Source of the DNA: CAVSJA01 sp963728145
Lineage (GTDB): Bacteria; Bacteroidota; Bacteroidia; Chitinophagales; Chitinophagaceae
Direction of reading: 5' to 3'
Length of the DNA: 64,000 bases
Assembly: GCA_963728145.1 (NCBI GenBank)
Contig: CAVSJA010000001.1
Coordinates: forward strand, 62,001 to 126,000
Shown: in pieces, positions 26,159-36,588 of the stretch
Layout: every line of letters begins with the position of its first letter
Position numbering within the stretch: position 1 is the first letter of the stretch
Position numbers and translations under genes: made by a program
Notes under the pieces: model-generated
Told to the model about the DNA's origin: nothing
Seen by the model: the letters and a program-made list of their open reading frames with translations, nothing else
Database searches by the model: none

Positions 26159-27223
26159 ATGAGAAAATTATTTATCAATACCGTTAGTAAGAAGAGGCAA
26201 TATTGGATCAGTATTCTAATAATCATTGTTATTTCGCTTATTTGTTACGGAATTAACCCTTACATAGGGTATAGAGTAGTAGGCCTTATTCTGCTTGTAT
26301 CGGTTTCGCTAATCGCGGTATCATTTGATATTTTACCGGTACTGCTTGCCGCAGCCTTGTCCGCGTTTATTTGGGATTTCTTTTTTATTAATCCTCAATT
26401 CACATTTAATGTTTCGTCTACGGACGATGCCATTTTACTCTTAATGTATTTCATCATCGCGATGGTAAATGCAGTATTGACGTACAAAATCCGACAGATC
26501 GAGAAAATAGCCCGGCAAAAAGAAGAAAAAGCAAACGCTATTAAGTTGTATAATACTTTATTAAACTCTTTGTCGCATGAACTTAGAACCCCTATTGCGA
26601 CTATAATTGGCGCTACAGACAATTTGCAAGCAAAGAATGGGAATCTAAGTGCTGAAAATAAACAACAGTTAGTCTTAGAAATATCGAAGGCCTCCTTCAG
26701 GTTAAACCAACAGGTGGAAAATCTACTTAACATTTCCAGACTTGAATCGGGCTTCTTAAAACCTAAAAAAGATTGGTGCGACATTAATGAAGTTGTTTAT
26801 TCGATAGTTGGAAGAATTGAAGAAAATAAAATCACGCAGAAAGCTTCAATAAATATCAGTGAAAATTTACCACTTGTAAGCTCAGACAAGGGGATGCTCG
26901 AGCAGATCCTTTACAACTTGATTAACAATGCGGTCTTATATTCAGAAGCAGACAGTGCAATTCATATATCGGCAATGTGCCATGCTGATGTCCTTCGGAT
27001 AATTGTTGAAGACAATGGTAAAGGTTTTCCGGAAGAAGAATTACAAAATGTATTCGAGAAGTTTTATCGTTTGAAGGAAACAAAATCCGGAGGCACGGGT
27101 CTGGGCCTTTCCATAGTCAAAGGTTTTGCCGAAGCCTTAAGTGGGAGTGTTCACCTGGAAAATATTTCCACAGGAGGTGCAAGATTTATTGTTTCATTAC
27201 CAGTGAAAACATCATATATCTAA
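26159..27223 (+). CDS. KdpD-like sensor histidine kinase (membrane and kinase part only)
   Basis: The 354-residue inner-membrane kinase corresponds to the C-terminal half of KdpD: a DUF4118-type four-helix membrane domain (about 12-105, including AALSAFIWDFFFINPQFTF), a linker, HisKA with LNSLSHELRTPIATIIGATD and His140, and HATPase with DNGKGFPEEEL and GTGLGLSIVKG. The N-terminal KdpD and universal-stress domains are absent from the gene and from the window. ATG 26159 is preferred over TTG 26141, which lies within the -7 box. It precedes the regulator gene by 5 bp and is divergent from kup. It probably senses potassium or turgor. Confidence 0.88.
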   Translation: MRKLFINTVSKKRQYWISILIIIVISLICYGINPYIGYRVVGLILLVSVSLIAVSFDILPVLLAAALSAFIWDFFFINPQFTFNVSSTDDAILLLMYFIIAMVNAVLTYKIRQIEKIARQKEEKANAIKLYNTLLNSLSHELRTPIATIIGATDNLQAKNGNLSAENKQQLVLEISKASFRLNQQVENLLNISRLESGFLKPKKDWCDINEVVYSIVGRIEENKITQKASINISENLPLVSSDKGMLEQILYNLINNAVLYSEADSAIHISAMCHADVLRIIVEDNGKGFPEEELQNVFEKFYRLKETKSGGTGLGLSIVKGFAEALSGSVHLENISTGGARFIVSLPVKTSYI

Positions 27224-27228
27224 CGCTG

Positions 27229-27918
27229 ATGAACAAGGCAGAAATCCTGATAATAGATGACGAGGCACAGATACGAAAACTGCTTGAAATTACATTTCAG
27301 AGTCATGACTACAATGTTGTACAGGCAAGAACGGCGAAGGAAGGAGTCATTATGGCTTCTAACCACCCACCTGATCTTATTGTCCTGGATTTAGGATTAC
27401 CTGACGAAAGTGGTCATCTCGTAGTAAAGGAACTGCGTCAGTGGTATACGAATCCAATCATAATACTCTCAGTCCTGAGCAGCGAAGATGACATTATAAA
27501 GGCTCTTGATAACGGCGCCAACGACTATCTGACTAAACCCTTCAGGACAGGTGAATTATTAGCCCGTATTAGATCCGCATTAAGGAGCTCAATTATGGAA
27601 GACGGCGACCCGATCCTGCAATTCGACGATTTGGAAATCGATATGTCAGCCAGAACGGTAAAAAAGAAAGATGAATTGATCAAACTAACAGCTACTGAAT
27701 ATAATTTATTGGCCCTTTTCGCGAGGAATGAAGGCAAGGTGCTGACTCATCAGTATGTTTTGCGGGCGGTGTGGGGTCCAGGTTTCATCAATCAATCGCA
27801 ATATTTGAGAGTGTTCATCGCTCAGATCAGGAAAAAAATTGAAACAGACCCAAACCGGCCGGAATACCTTCTTACTGAGTCAGGAGTGGGATATAGGTTT
27901 ATCTCAAAGCAGCAATAA
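27229..27918 (+). CDS. KdpE-like OmpR-family response regulator
   Basis: The 229-residue regulator has an N-terminal receiver (acidic pair IDDEAQ, phospho-acceptor Asp54 in LIVLDLGLPDESG, Lys in YLTKPF) and a C-terminal winged helix (about 130-226) with LTATEYNLLALFARNEGKVLTH-type and GVGYRF motifs. It follows the KdpD-like kinase by 5 bp. No kdpFABC genes are present. The likely targets are the divergent kup operon and its own operon through the tandem 11-bp repeats at 26074-26095. It is convergent with the nagB gene, with 14 bp between stops. Confidence 0.9.
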   Translation: MNKAEILIIDDEAQIRKLLEITFQSHDYNVVQARTAKEGVIMASNHPPDLIVLDLGLPDESGHLVVKELRQWYTNPIIILSVLSSEDDIIKALDNGANDYLTKPFRTGELLARIRSALRSSIMEDGDPILQFDDLEIDMSARTVKKKDELIKLTATEYNLLALFARNEGKVLTHQYVLRAVWGPGFINQSQYLRVFIAQIRKKIETDPNRPEYLLTESGVGYRFISKQQ

Positions 27919-27932
27919 CAACATTTGCGGTT

Positions 27933-29862
27933 TCAATACTGCCATCTCACAAACGCTTCCATCGCAGCATATTTCGTTAGGCCCAATTGCGCATAAAGAT
28001 TAGCTGTATTCGTATTGCGATCTTCTGCTCTTTGCCAGAATTCTCTTGTATCGCTTCCCTGGAAGGGAACCATGTCTTTTTGTGACTGATGAATAAAGAT
28101 TCCAAATCGTTTTTTCACTACCTGGTCGGGACTCATCGGTATTGCCATTTCGATTTCTGTGATATCCCATTCCTGCCAGGCGCCTTTATATAGCCAGAGC
28201 CAGCAATCCTTGATCCATTTGTCGCCATCAGCCTTGCAGCGACCCAATGCTTCCAATACGATATTGAAACAAATGATATGTGTTCCATGTGGATCAGCAA
28301 AATCTCCCGCACAAAAAATCTGCTGGGGTTTTATCTTTCGTAATAGATCAATTGTTAATTGAATATCTTCTTCACCCATCGGATTTTTTTCGATAGTTCC
28401 TGTTTCATAAAAGGGAAGATTTTGAAAATGGATCTTCTTATCTTTCAATCCAACATATCGGCAGGTAGCTTTCGCTTCACAGCGACGAATCAATCCTTTG
28501 ACGTGACGAATATTCTGGCGTATCTACCTGGTTTGATTTTTTCTTCTCCAAGTATTGCCTTGCTTCTTTAAGTATTTCCTTTGATTTAGTGGTATCAATA
28601 CCAAACATTTCTTCAAAACCAACGGCAAAATCCATAAACCGTGTTACGAATTCATCCGTCACTGCAATATTTCCCGATGTTTGATAGGCCACATGCACAT
28701 CATGTCCCTGGTCATGCAAACGCTGAAAGGTTCCACCCATACTAATGATATCATCATCCGGGTGAGGAGAGAAGATCAAACAACGTTTTGGATAGGGTTC
28801 ACTTCGTTCGGGATGGTTGGGCAGATTCGCATTCGGTTTACCACCAGGCCAACCAGTGATCGAATCCCGCATCATATAATATACCTGGAGATTGATCTCG
28901 TAAGCATCACCTTTTTCAACCAAGAGATCACTCACTCCATTATCATTGTAATCGCTATTCGTTAAACTTAAAATGGGCTTGCCTGTTTTCAATGCCATAT
29001 TCACTACGGCCTTGCGGATCATTTTAGGCGTCCATTCACATTCGCCGGTAAGCCATGGAGATTTGAATCTTGTTAGTTCAGATGCCGCAACTTCATCCAG
29101 TACAAAAATGCAGTCATTATGTTGTTGCAAAAGAGAAGCTGGTACCTGTTCGGTTACATGTCCTTCAACGGCTTTTTGCACAACAGGAGCTTTTGCCTGT
29201 CCCCAGGCCATCAATATGATATGCTTGGACTTCAGAATTGAATGAATTCCCATTGTAATCGCCAGGCGAGGCACCAGTGAGATATTAGCAAACTCGTATG
29301 AATTTGCGATACGGGTAGAATTATCAAGCGTAATCAGTCTTGTTTTGGAATGTATGCTTGATCCGGGTTCATTAAAACCGATATGTCCGTTGTTACCGAT
29401 ACCGAGTATCTGCAGGTCGATACCTCCTGCTTCGATGATCATTTTTTCATATTCCAGGCAATGTAGCTTTATTTCTTCCTTTTTTATTTCTCCATTTGGG
29501 ATATGAATATTTTTCGGATCGATATCGACATGATCAAACAAATGCACTTTCATGAAGCGGTTATAGCTCTGCAATGCATCGTTGTCGATCGGGTAGTATT
29601 CGTCGAGATTAAAAGTGATCACGTTTTTAAAGCTCAGCCCTTCTTCCTTATGCATTCTTACCAATTCTGCATATACAGATTTGGGAGAAGATCCGGTTGC
29701 GAGTCCCAATACACATTTTTCCTTTGCCGCCTGCTTTTCGCGGATCAAAGTCGCAATCTCGTTCGCGATGAATAAGGAGCCATCTTTGAGATCAGGATAA
29801 ATTTTCACAGGGATACGTTCGAAGGAATCGGTGAGGTCAATGTCGAATTCTGGTTTTGGCAT
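27933..29862 (-). pseudogene. nagB: Glucosamine-6-phosphate deaminase/PIG-L deacetylase fusion, one frameshift
   Basis: The N-terminal part is NagB (deaminates GlcN-6-P to Fru-6-P), with GLATGSSPKSVYAEL, TFNLDEYY and GIGNNGHIGFNEPG. The C-terminal part from about residue 365 is a PIG-L-type deacetylase-like domain with FSPHPDDDIISMGG and DPHGTH. Together they give about 640 residues, the usual size of the Bacteroidota fusion. The frame breaks near 28513: removing one base restores PEIRHVKGLIRRCEAKA. Apart from this the protein looks intact. It is either a recent mutation or a sequence error. The last 55 codons are duplicated at 22616. Confidence 0.85.
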
Positions 29863-29902
29863 ATGGGCTTTGTTTTCACCTCCCGATCCGTATCGGGACG
29901 GT

Positions 29903-31324
29903 TTATTGAGTTATCTTAAATCCCCAAGCCGCTTGTCCGGCTAATTGTTCCTGTACTTTCTTTGGGATTTTTATGACTAAATCATTACCAGTCAATGACC
30001 ATTGAAGTTTTGACTGAGTGCCGAAGATAGAAATTTTTGCTCCTTTTTTCGGAGTGAAATTTTTGATGGTCATAACATCTGTTAGTTTGACTTCATCAGC
30101 GCCTGGAAGATAAAATGCATAGATGGCTTTATCATCTTTATTCTTTGTAAAGTAGACATTACCGGATGAATAAGGCTCCACTGGTTTTGTTTCATAAATA
30201 CCTTCACCATTTGCCTTCATCCATATTCCAATATCATTCAAACGTTGATAGGCAACCGGATCCCAATCACCCAATGGACCTGGCCCGATATTCAATAAGA
30301 AGTTTCCACCTCTTGAAACGATCTTGACTAATAATTGAATTAATTGCCTTGAAGACTTATAGTTATCATTCGGCACATAGCTCCATGACCCACCCATGGT
30401 CATACAGGTTTCCCAGGGATAGGGCAGGGGATGCTCAGGAACTTCTTGTTCCGGCGTAGTATAGTTTTCGAATTCGCCGGTAACGGTACGATCAACAATG
30501 ATCAATCCGGGTTGATACTGCCTCGCCATCGTCGCGATACGTTTCATATCGACATCCTGGTCATCTTTGATTCCTTTTTGCCATTCAACTGTTGTATCGA
30601 CGGTTGATAGTGGACGAACCCAGCCGCCATCGAGCCAAAGAATATCCATCTTGCCATATTCGCTCATCAATTCTTTTATCTGGTTATAGGTGAAATCCTT
30701 GAATGCATTCCATTTTTCAGGGTACTTCTTCGGATCATAATTCACATTCCGATCCTTTGGCGGAAAATAAGGCCACCAATAGTTTTCATTGTGCCAATCA
30801 GGTTTTGAGAAATAAGCACCTGTCAGGAAATTCTCTTTTCGAAATGCTTCAAATATTTCTTTTGCAACATTGGCATTCGGATTAACATTGAATGGCGATT
30901 TTTTATCTGGTGATCTTATAATCCGTTTGTTTTGTATCGAACATGCAGAATCCATCATGATGTTTCGTCGTAAACACCACATATTTCATTCCTGCATCCT
31001 TTGCGGCTTCACCCATTTATCCGGATTGAATTGAATGGGATTGAATGTTGTCTGCAAGTTTTCATAGGCCTTCTTGTATTCATAATAATTTTTTGCGGCT
31101 GGGCCACGCCGTTGGGTCCATCCTTCATCTTCGGGACAAAGACTCCAGCTTTCAACGATTCCCCATTGGCTATAAGTGCCCCAATGCATGAAGAGTCCAA
31201 ATTTCAGATCCTGCCACTGCTCCAATTTTTCGAGTACAAGCGGATCAGTTGGTGCTTCATACTTGTGTTGAGAAAAAGTGAAACTTGTTTGACAAATAAG
31301 AATAGCCGCGATTAGAAACTTCAT
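29903..31324 (-). pseudogene. GH29 alpha-L-fucosidase, two frameshifts
   Basis: This is an exported fucosidase of about 470 residues that would release L-fucose from glycans. A signal peptide begins at ATG 31324 (MKFLIAAILICQTSFTFSQ). Family motifs are LKFGLFMHWGTYS, AKDAGMKYVVFTTKHHDGF and the nucleophile region MDILWLDGGW. A base is missing near 31007 (after FNPDKWVK) and one is extra near 30908 (between YKIT and DKKSPF). Between these points the family sequence continues in a third frame, so the two indels compensate. The C-terminal beta domain is complete. It is part of a minus-strand run of damaged glycan genes. Confidence 0.85.
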
Positions 31325-31480
31325 AATTAAATACCTATATAAAGATTGTATTGCTAATTCCGAAAAGTTTGACGCAATTGTCATTTCAAAGAATGTTTTT
31401 TCACCATTTTCTGACGTTTTTTTCTTCATTTTTCTGATGAAAATACTCTGGAATTTCTATCGTCATTTCGGAATTTTGTT

Positions 31481-31515
31481 TTATTCCGGTCAGACGACTC
31501 GTCTGACCGGAATAA
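31481..31515. repeat. Perfect 35-bp palindrome
   Basis: TTATTCCGGTCAGACGA (31481-31497) and its exact reverse complement (31499-31515) flank a single C. It lies between the hexosaminidase stop and the fucosidase start, both on the minus strand. There is no T-run. It could be a processing or attenuation hairpin or a mobile-repeat remnant. Confidence 0.85.
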
Positions 31516-31555
31516 CGCCTCGAAATAGTAACGATTTTGAACCGACACCATTATT

Positions 31556-33971
31556 CTACTCAATTTGTATCTCATCGGCATATAGCCAGGCTTTATTGCC
31601 CGCGCCGGGCATACCATCGGGTATTGTTCCAAAGTTTTTGACTTTCACTTTTACAAAACGGGTTGTTGTGGGATTGAAACTTAAACTAAGCTTACCCATA
31701 CTCAATGAATCACTAATAATCTCAGTCGTCTTCCCAATCGATTTGTAAGTTTTACCATCTGCTGAAGTTGATACTTCAAGGAATTGCGGGTTGCAGGGTT
31801 GGCTGCCTCGGGCGGTGAGGATATGAACATTTACTTTTGAAATTTTTTCTGATTTGCCAAGATCGATTGTTGCATCGAGATCCTTTCCTTGCCAGCCGAG
31901 CCACTCCGATGAATTTTGTCCCTTGTCAGATACCGCACCATTGACTAGTCCAAAAGCTCCTCCGTTCCCGGGAAAATTTTCTCCTGGGGGACTTGTCAGT
32001 TTTATTTTTTTCCCACTGGCTTTGTTGATGAAAAATCTTTGGGTTGTTAAATGGCGCAACTGTTCGATTTGACCGTTTTCTGATCTAATTTCAAAGGCTT
32101 CATAAAATCCACTCGATTTGATTTTAATCGGAGAATTGTAGATGAAGGAATCTTTTATGTAAGCGTCTGTCAACACCATCAATGTTTCTCCGACTTTAGT
32201 TTCTGGAATATTGAGGCTAATGGTATTATCTTTTGACCAGTAATTCACCTGGATTTTACGATTTTTTTCTTTGCCCTGCAATGCCCAAAGAACACCCGAA
32301 TAATTATTGGCAGGTATAATGTCTGCTTTTAAATCATAAAATGCTTTGCTGAAGTTCGCACCCCACAATTCAAAACGCCTGAATTGAATTTTCAACCGTT
32401 TTTCAAAATCTGATAAATTTCTCTTTGCTTTCGGACTCCACAAAACTTCACTCAACGCACTTAACCTCGGAAAGATCATGTATTCCACTTTCCTTGGATT
32501 CTTCATGTATTCAGTCCACACATTTCCTTGCGCACCAATTATATATTTTGCTTGCTCAGGCGTCAACAGCTTTGATTGTGGTTCGTAGCCATAAGTTTCC
32601 TGAACAGGAGTGTATGATCCAATTGTTACCGAATCTTCATTCTTTGTTTGTGAGTGATCAAAATAAACATAGTTCCCGGGTGTCATGATCACTTGATGCT
32701 TTTGCTTTGGCTGCGGTTATTCCTCCCTGTTCGCCTCTCCAACTCATCACAATTGCATTTGGGGCTAATCCACCTTCCAGAATTTCATCCCAACCAATCA
32801 AAGTTTTACCCTTGCCATTAATATATTTCTCCATTCGCTGAATAAAATAGCTCTGCAACCCATGCTCATCCTTCAATCCATTTTCTTTAATTCTTTTTTG
32901 GCATTTAGGGCAGCGCTTCCAATTACTCTTGGGACATTCATCGCCGCCCACATGAATATATTTTCCGGGAAATAATTGGATTACTTCATCAATCACATCC
33001 TGCAAAAAACTAAACACTGAATCATTTCCACCGCAGAATACATCATCAAATACACCCCAGGTTTCCTGTACAAGTTTACCGGTTGCTACCTTACTTGCTT
33101 CCGAAATCATATCGGCACGGATCTTTGTTTTCTCATCGGGAAAACAACTTAAGTAAGGATAAGCTGCAATGGCAGCGGAACCATGTCCCGGCATTTCGAT
33201 CTCAGGAACTACGGTAATATATCTCTTAGCAGCATATGCAACCACATCTTTTATTTCTTCCTGGGTATAAAAACCACCGTAGCGGATATTATCATTTCCT
33301 TTTCCGGGATATCTTCCGATAATTGTTCCATTTCTATACGCACCAACTTCAGTAAGTCGTGGATACTTTTTTATTTCAATTCTCCATCCCTGGTCTTCCG
33401 TCAAATGCCAGTGGAAATAATTCATCTTATGGTACGCGATATAATCGATGTACCGCTTGACAAAATCAACAGGGAAGAAATGTCTGCCTACATCGAGATG
33501 GAGTCCGCGATATTCAAATCGTGGATAATCCGTGATCTTCATATAGGGGATCTTTGCAGCTTGTGATTTATCAGTTGGAAACAATTGCAATAATGTCTGT
33601 ACTGCGTAGAACACTCCATTTTCATTATCACCATTCAACCAGATCCCATCCTTATTAACCTCAATCGTATAGGCGCCTGGAATCGGATGATCCATTCTTT
33701 CGAAATTAAGATTGATGGTATTGACGATCGGCGAATCCTTCCATAGCATCAGGTTCAACCCATAATATTCTTTCATATAATCCCGGAGAAAGAATATCGA
33801 ATTCTCCTGGCCGGTTCCATGCACTACAAATTGAGTTTTTGGCGTGATTGTGAAAAACCCGACGGGTTTGGAATAAACAATACTTACAGGTTGGGGAATA
33901 ATGTTGACTGATTGGGATGATACCAATGAAATATTAAAGGCAAACAATAATGAAAGAAAAAGCTTCTTCAT
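31556..33971 (-). pseudogene. GH20 beta-N-acetylhexosaminidase, one frameshift
   Basis: The exported hexosaminidase of about 800 residues removes terminal GlcNAc or GalNAc. It has a signal peptide (to VSSQ), a GH20b domain (about 25-150) and a GH20 catalytic barrel with LHLDVGRHFFPVDFVKRYID and the Asp-Glu pair in HVGGDECPKSNW. The chitobiase-type C-terminal region is followed by an F5/8 type C-like carbohydrate-binding domain (IDLGKSEKISKVNVH). One extra A in the run at 32700-32703 shifts the frame; removing it gives AAKAKHQVIMTPGNYVYFDH, as expected for the family. All catalytic sequence is otherwise present. Confidence 0.87.
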
Positions 33972-33992
33972 ATAAGGCAGTTTTCAACTACA

Positions 33993-34124
33993 CGCTGGTC
34001 CGGGCGTCCCCGCCCGGACTCTACGCAATTCAGGTGTTTGCAGAAGTAAGAGGGTGCAATCGAATTATGTCTTACAATCCCCCGATTCCATAAGACTCCG
34101 GGCGGGGACGCCCGGAGCAGCGTC
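33993..34124. repeat. Pair of hairpins in inverted orientation
   Basis: TCCGGGCGTCCCCGCCCGGA at 33999-34018 is a perfect 8-bp hairpin with a 4-nt loop, and its exact reverse complement stands at 34097-34116. The matching extends outward to ACGCTG and inward to TCT, giving inverted arms of about 30 bp around a 75-bp centre. It looks like a small REP/MITE-type element and sits between the hexosaminidase start and the CocE-type gene stop. Confidence 0.8.
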
Positions 34125-34137
34125 GAGAATTGGTAAG

Positions 34138-36031
34138 TTACTTTATTACTGGCAATACGATATTCGAACTATTCGTGCCGTCATGATAGATGCGAATATT
34201 TGCTTTCTGAAAATCACTTTCATTCGCATCATAAATGTTTACAAACTTCTGCGGATTGCGATCTGCTAATGGAAACCAACTACTTTGTATTTGAATCATC
34301 AACCGATGTCCCTTTTGAAACGTATGAGCAACATCTGGCAAATCGAATCTTACTCTTTCAATTTTATTCGGGGTAAAAGGCAACAGGTTTTTCAAAACTG
34401 TTTCTGTATTTTCCACGCATTATTTCACCGCGTACCAGCATTTGATAGGCATCCATCAGATAAGTTCCACCGCCTGCTCTTCCCTGGCCTGAACGATCAT
34501 CGGGATAAGTGAATCATCCGGAAATACATCAATAACTTTCACTACAAAGTCTGCATCAGTGGTGGAAATAGATGTTAAGATATCGGCGATAACTGTGCCG
34601 GCCAAGTGTAAGGTCATTCTCCAAGGCTTCTGTTTGAAACACCAATACATCATGTTCGTCTCGCAGCAAAACGCTGGTCATCGGTCATATAGGCACTAGT
34701 GCGTTGAAATGAACATCTTCTGTGTATGGAACAGGATTAGCGGGATCACTCACATATTCGTTGAACTATTTTTCGTGGTTGGCTTATCCCAGGATAATTT
34801 TCCGCCTGGCTGAAGATAGATTGGCCGGTCTTGTTTATCAGCAGGAGGCCATTGATCTATATTCCTCCATTGATTTTCTCCGGTAAAGAAAATTGTTGCC
34901 TCAGCCAGTTTTGAAATATCCCCTTTGCCTTTCAGATAATAATTGAAGAAAGGAATTTCAATATTATTCTGGTACCATTCAGCAGTATTGGAGCCAAATC
35001 TTACGTTACCCAATGACGATCCATCTCTTGAAGCCCATTGGCCATGATACCAGGGACCCATCACCATTTTGTTATTATTCTTTGACTTTCTTTTCAATGG
35101 CCTTATAAGTACCCCAGGCGCCAAAACAATCTTCTGCATCAAACAATCCACCCACAACCAGTAGTTGCGGTTCCGTTTGGATACATTGTTGACGAAATTC
35201 CTGATATTCCTTGCCTTCCACCATGCGTCATAATTGGGATGAGCATACAGATCTTTCCAGAACTTAATACTGTCACCCATCATATTCGCAAGGTTTTTTA
35301 AGGTACCTGCTTGCAAGGTAAAATTTATAATTATCTCTGGTCGGAAAATTAAACCCGTTGGGCCAACTGTGGTTGGTTTCGGTCTCGGTTTGCCAAAGCC
35401 GGAATAAAAAGAAAATCCATCCATTTGAAAGAATGCACCGTTGTGATGGAAGTCATCACCAATAAACCAGTCGGTAACCGGTGCCTGCGGACTTACAGCT
35501 TTCAATGCAGGATGACCGCTCAAGGCAGCCATCGTAGAATAAAAGCCTGGATAGGAAATTCCAAATACGCCAACATTGTTATTGTTATTCGGAATATTTT
35601 TTACCATCCATTCAATTGCATCATAAGTATCGCTGGCTTCATCAAATTCATTTCCTTTTTTATTTGGATTGAATGGACGAACATCTTCAAACTCTCCTTC
35701 ACTCATCCATCTTCCACGCACATCCTGGATAACGATAATATATCCTTCTCTCATATAATATTTCCAGTGATTGTTCCAGAATGGCCGCCAATTATTTTCA
35801 CCATAGGGAGCACAGGAATAGGGGGTGCGATTCATTAGGATCGGATGCTTTTCTGTTGTATCCTTTGGCATATAACTGGCTGTGAATAATTTAATGCCAT
35901 CCCGCATTGGGATGTGAATTCTTTCTTTAATAATTATCCCGGATCCATGCGGAATCCTGCGTGAAAACTGTTTGTGCATAGGATATCGTGACAAAAAGCA
36001 AAAGAATGATCGTTGAGAAGGATTTTTTCAT
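34138..36031 (-). pseudogene. CocE/NonD-family hydrolase, at least nine frameshifts
   Basis: This is an X-Pro dipeptidyl-peptidase/CocE-type serine hydrolase of about 620 residues. The true start is ATG 36031, giving a signal peptide MKKSFSTIILLLFVTISYAQ. Motifs are IPMRDGIKLFTASY, VIQDVRGRW and the nucleophile GISYPGFYS; after correction, VVGGLFDAEDCFGAW and a C-terminal jelly roll follow. Single-base indels are inferred near 35929, 35170, 35090, 34770, 34712, 34655, 34602, 34503 and 34377. Family-like sequence resumes in another frame each time with little amino-acid decay. A 414-codon open stretch (34750-35994) is the longest remaining piece. Confidence 0.8.
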
Positions 36032-36087
36032 GTGATTTGATTTGAAGGGCTAAATTTACTCATTACTATATCTCGCGAAAACTATTT

Positions 36088-36564
36088 ATGAACGCGAATA
36101 AAGACTTAATTACTAAATTCTATTCTGCTTTTCAAAAGCTTGACTATGCCACGATGCAGTCATGCTATCATGAAGACGTGATCTTCAATGATCCTGCATT
36201 CGGAATCCTGGAAGGAGATGAGGTTCGCGCAATGTGGGAAATGCTTTGTAAGAATGCAAAAGATTTTAAACTTAGCATTTCCAGCATTCAATTACTCGAT
36301 GAAGAGTATGCTACCTGCAATTGGGTAGCTAATTATACTTTTTCAAAGACAGGAAGAAAAGTGACCAACAATATCAAAGCGCATATGCGAATCCAGGATG
36401 GGTTGATTACTGAGCATACGGATCAATTTGATATTTGGAAATGGAGCAGGCAGGCGCTAGGTCTTAGTGGAGTTCTGTTAGGTTGGTCGAATTTTATGAA
36501 AGTGAAGATTAGGAAAATGGCAAGAAAGAATCTTCAAAAATTTATGGAATCAAATACCTCTTAG
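36088..36564 (+). CDS. SnoaL-like (NTF2-fold) protein
   Basis: The 158-residue cytosolic protein has the NTF2-like pattern: KDLITKFYSAFQKLDYATMQSCYHEDVIFNDPAFG at the N terminus (20-residue limit aside, positions 5-39) and a cone-shaped beta sheet ending in HTDQFDIWKWSRQALGL. Members act as small isomerases, hydrolases or binding proteins, and the substrate cannot be inferred. It is intact, divergent from the damaged CocE-type gene and 24 bp upstream of the glycosylasparaginase gene, which has its own -7 box. Confidence 0.8.
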   Translation: MNANKDLITKFYSAFQKLDYATMQSCYHEDVIFNDPAFGILEGDEVRAMWEMLCKNAKDFKLSISSIQLLDEEYATCNWVANYTFSKTGRKVTNNIKAHMRIQDGLITEHTDQFDIWKWSRQALGLSGVLLGWSNFMKVKIRKMARKNLQKFMESNTS

Positions 36565-36575
36565 TCACACTTAAA

Positions 36576-36583
36576 TAATTTTG
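36576..36583 (+). promoter_or_regulatory. Putative -7 box (TAATTTTG) of the glycosylasparaginase-cutC pair
   Basis: TAATTTTG fits TAnnTTTG and ends 5 bp before the ATG at 36589, so the transcript would have almost no leader. Confidence 0.4.
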
Positions 36584-36588
36584 TTTTC

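Noticed and set aside
30903..30982. Separate gene start for the second half of the fucosidase (starting MWCLRRN)
   Set aside because: Its first 25 codons are an out-of-frame reading of the conserved AKDAGMKYVVFTTKHHDGF region, so it is one broken gene.
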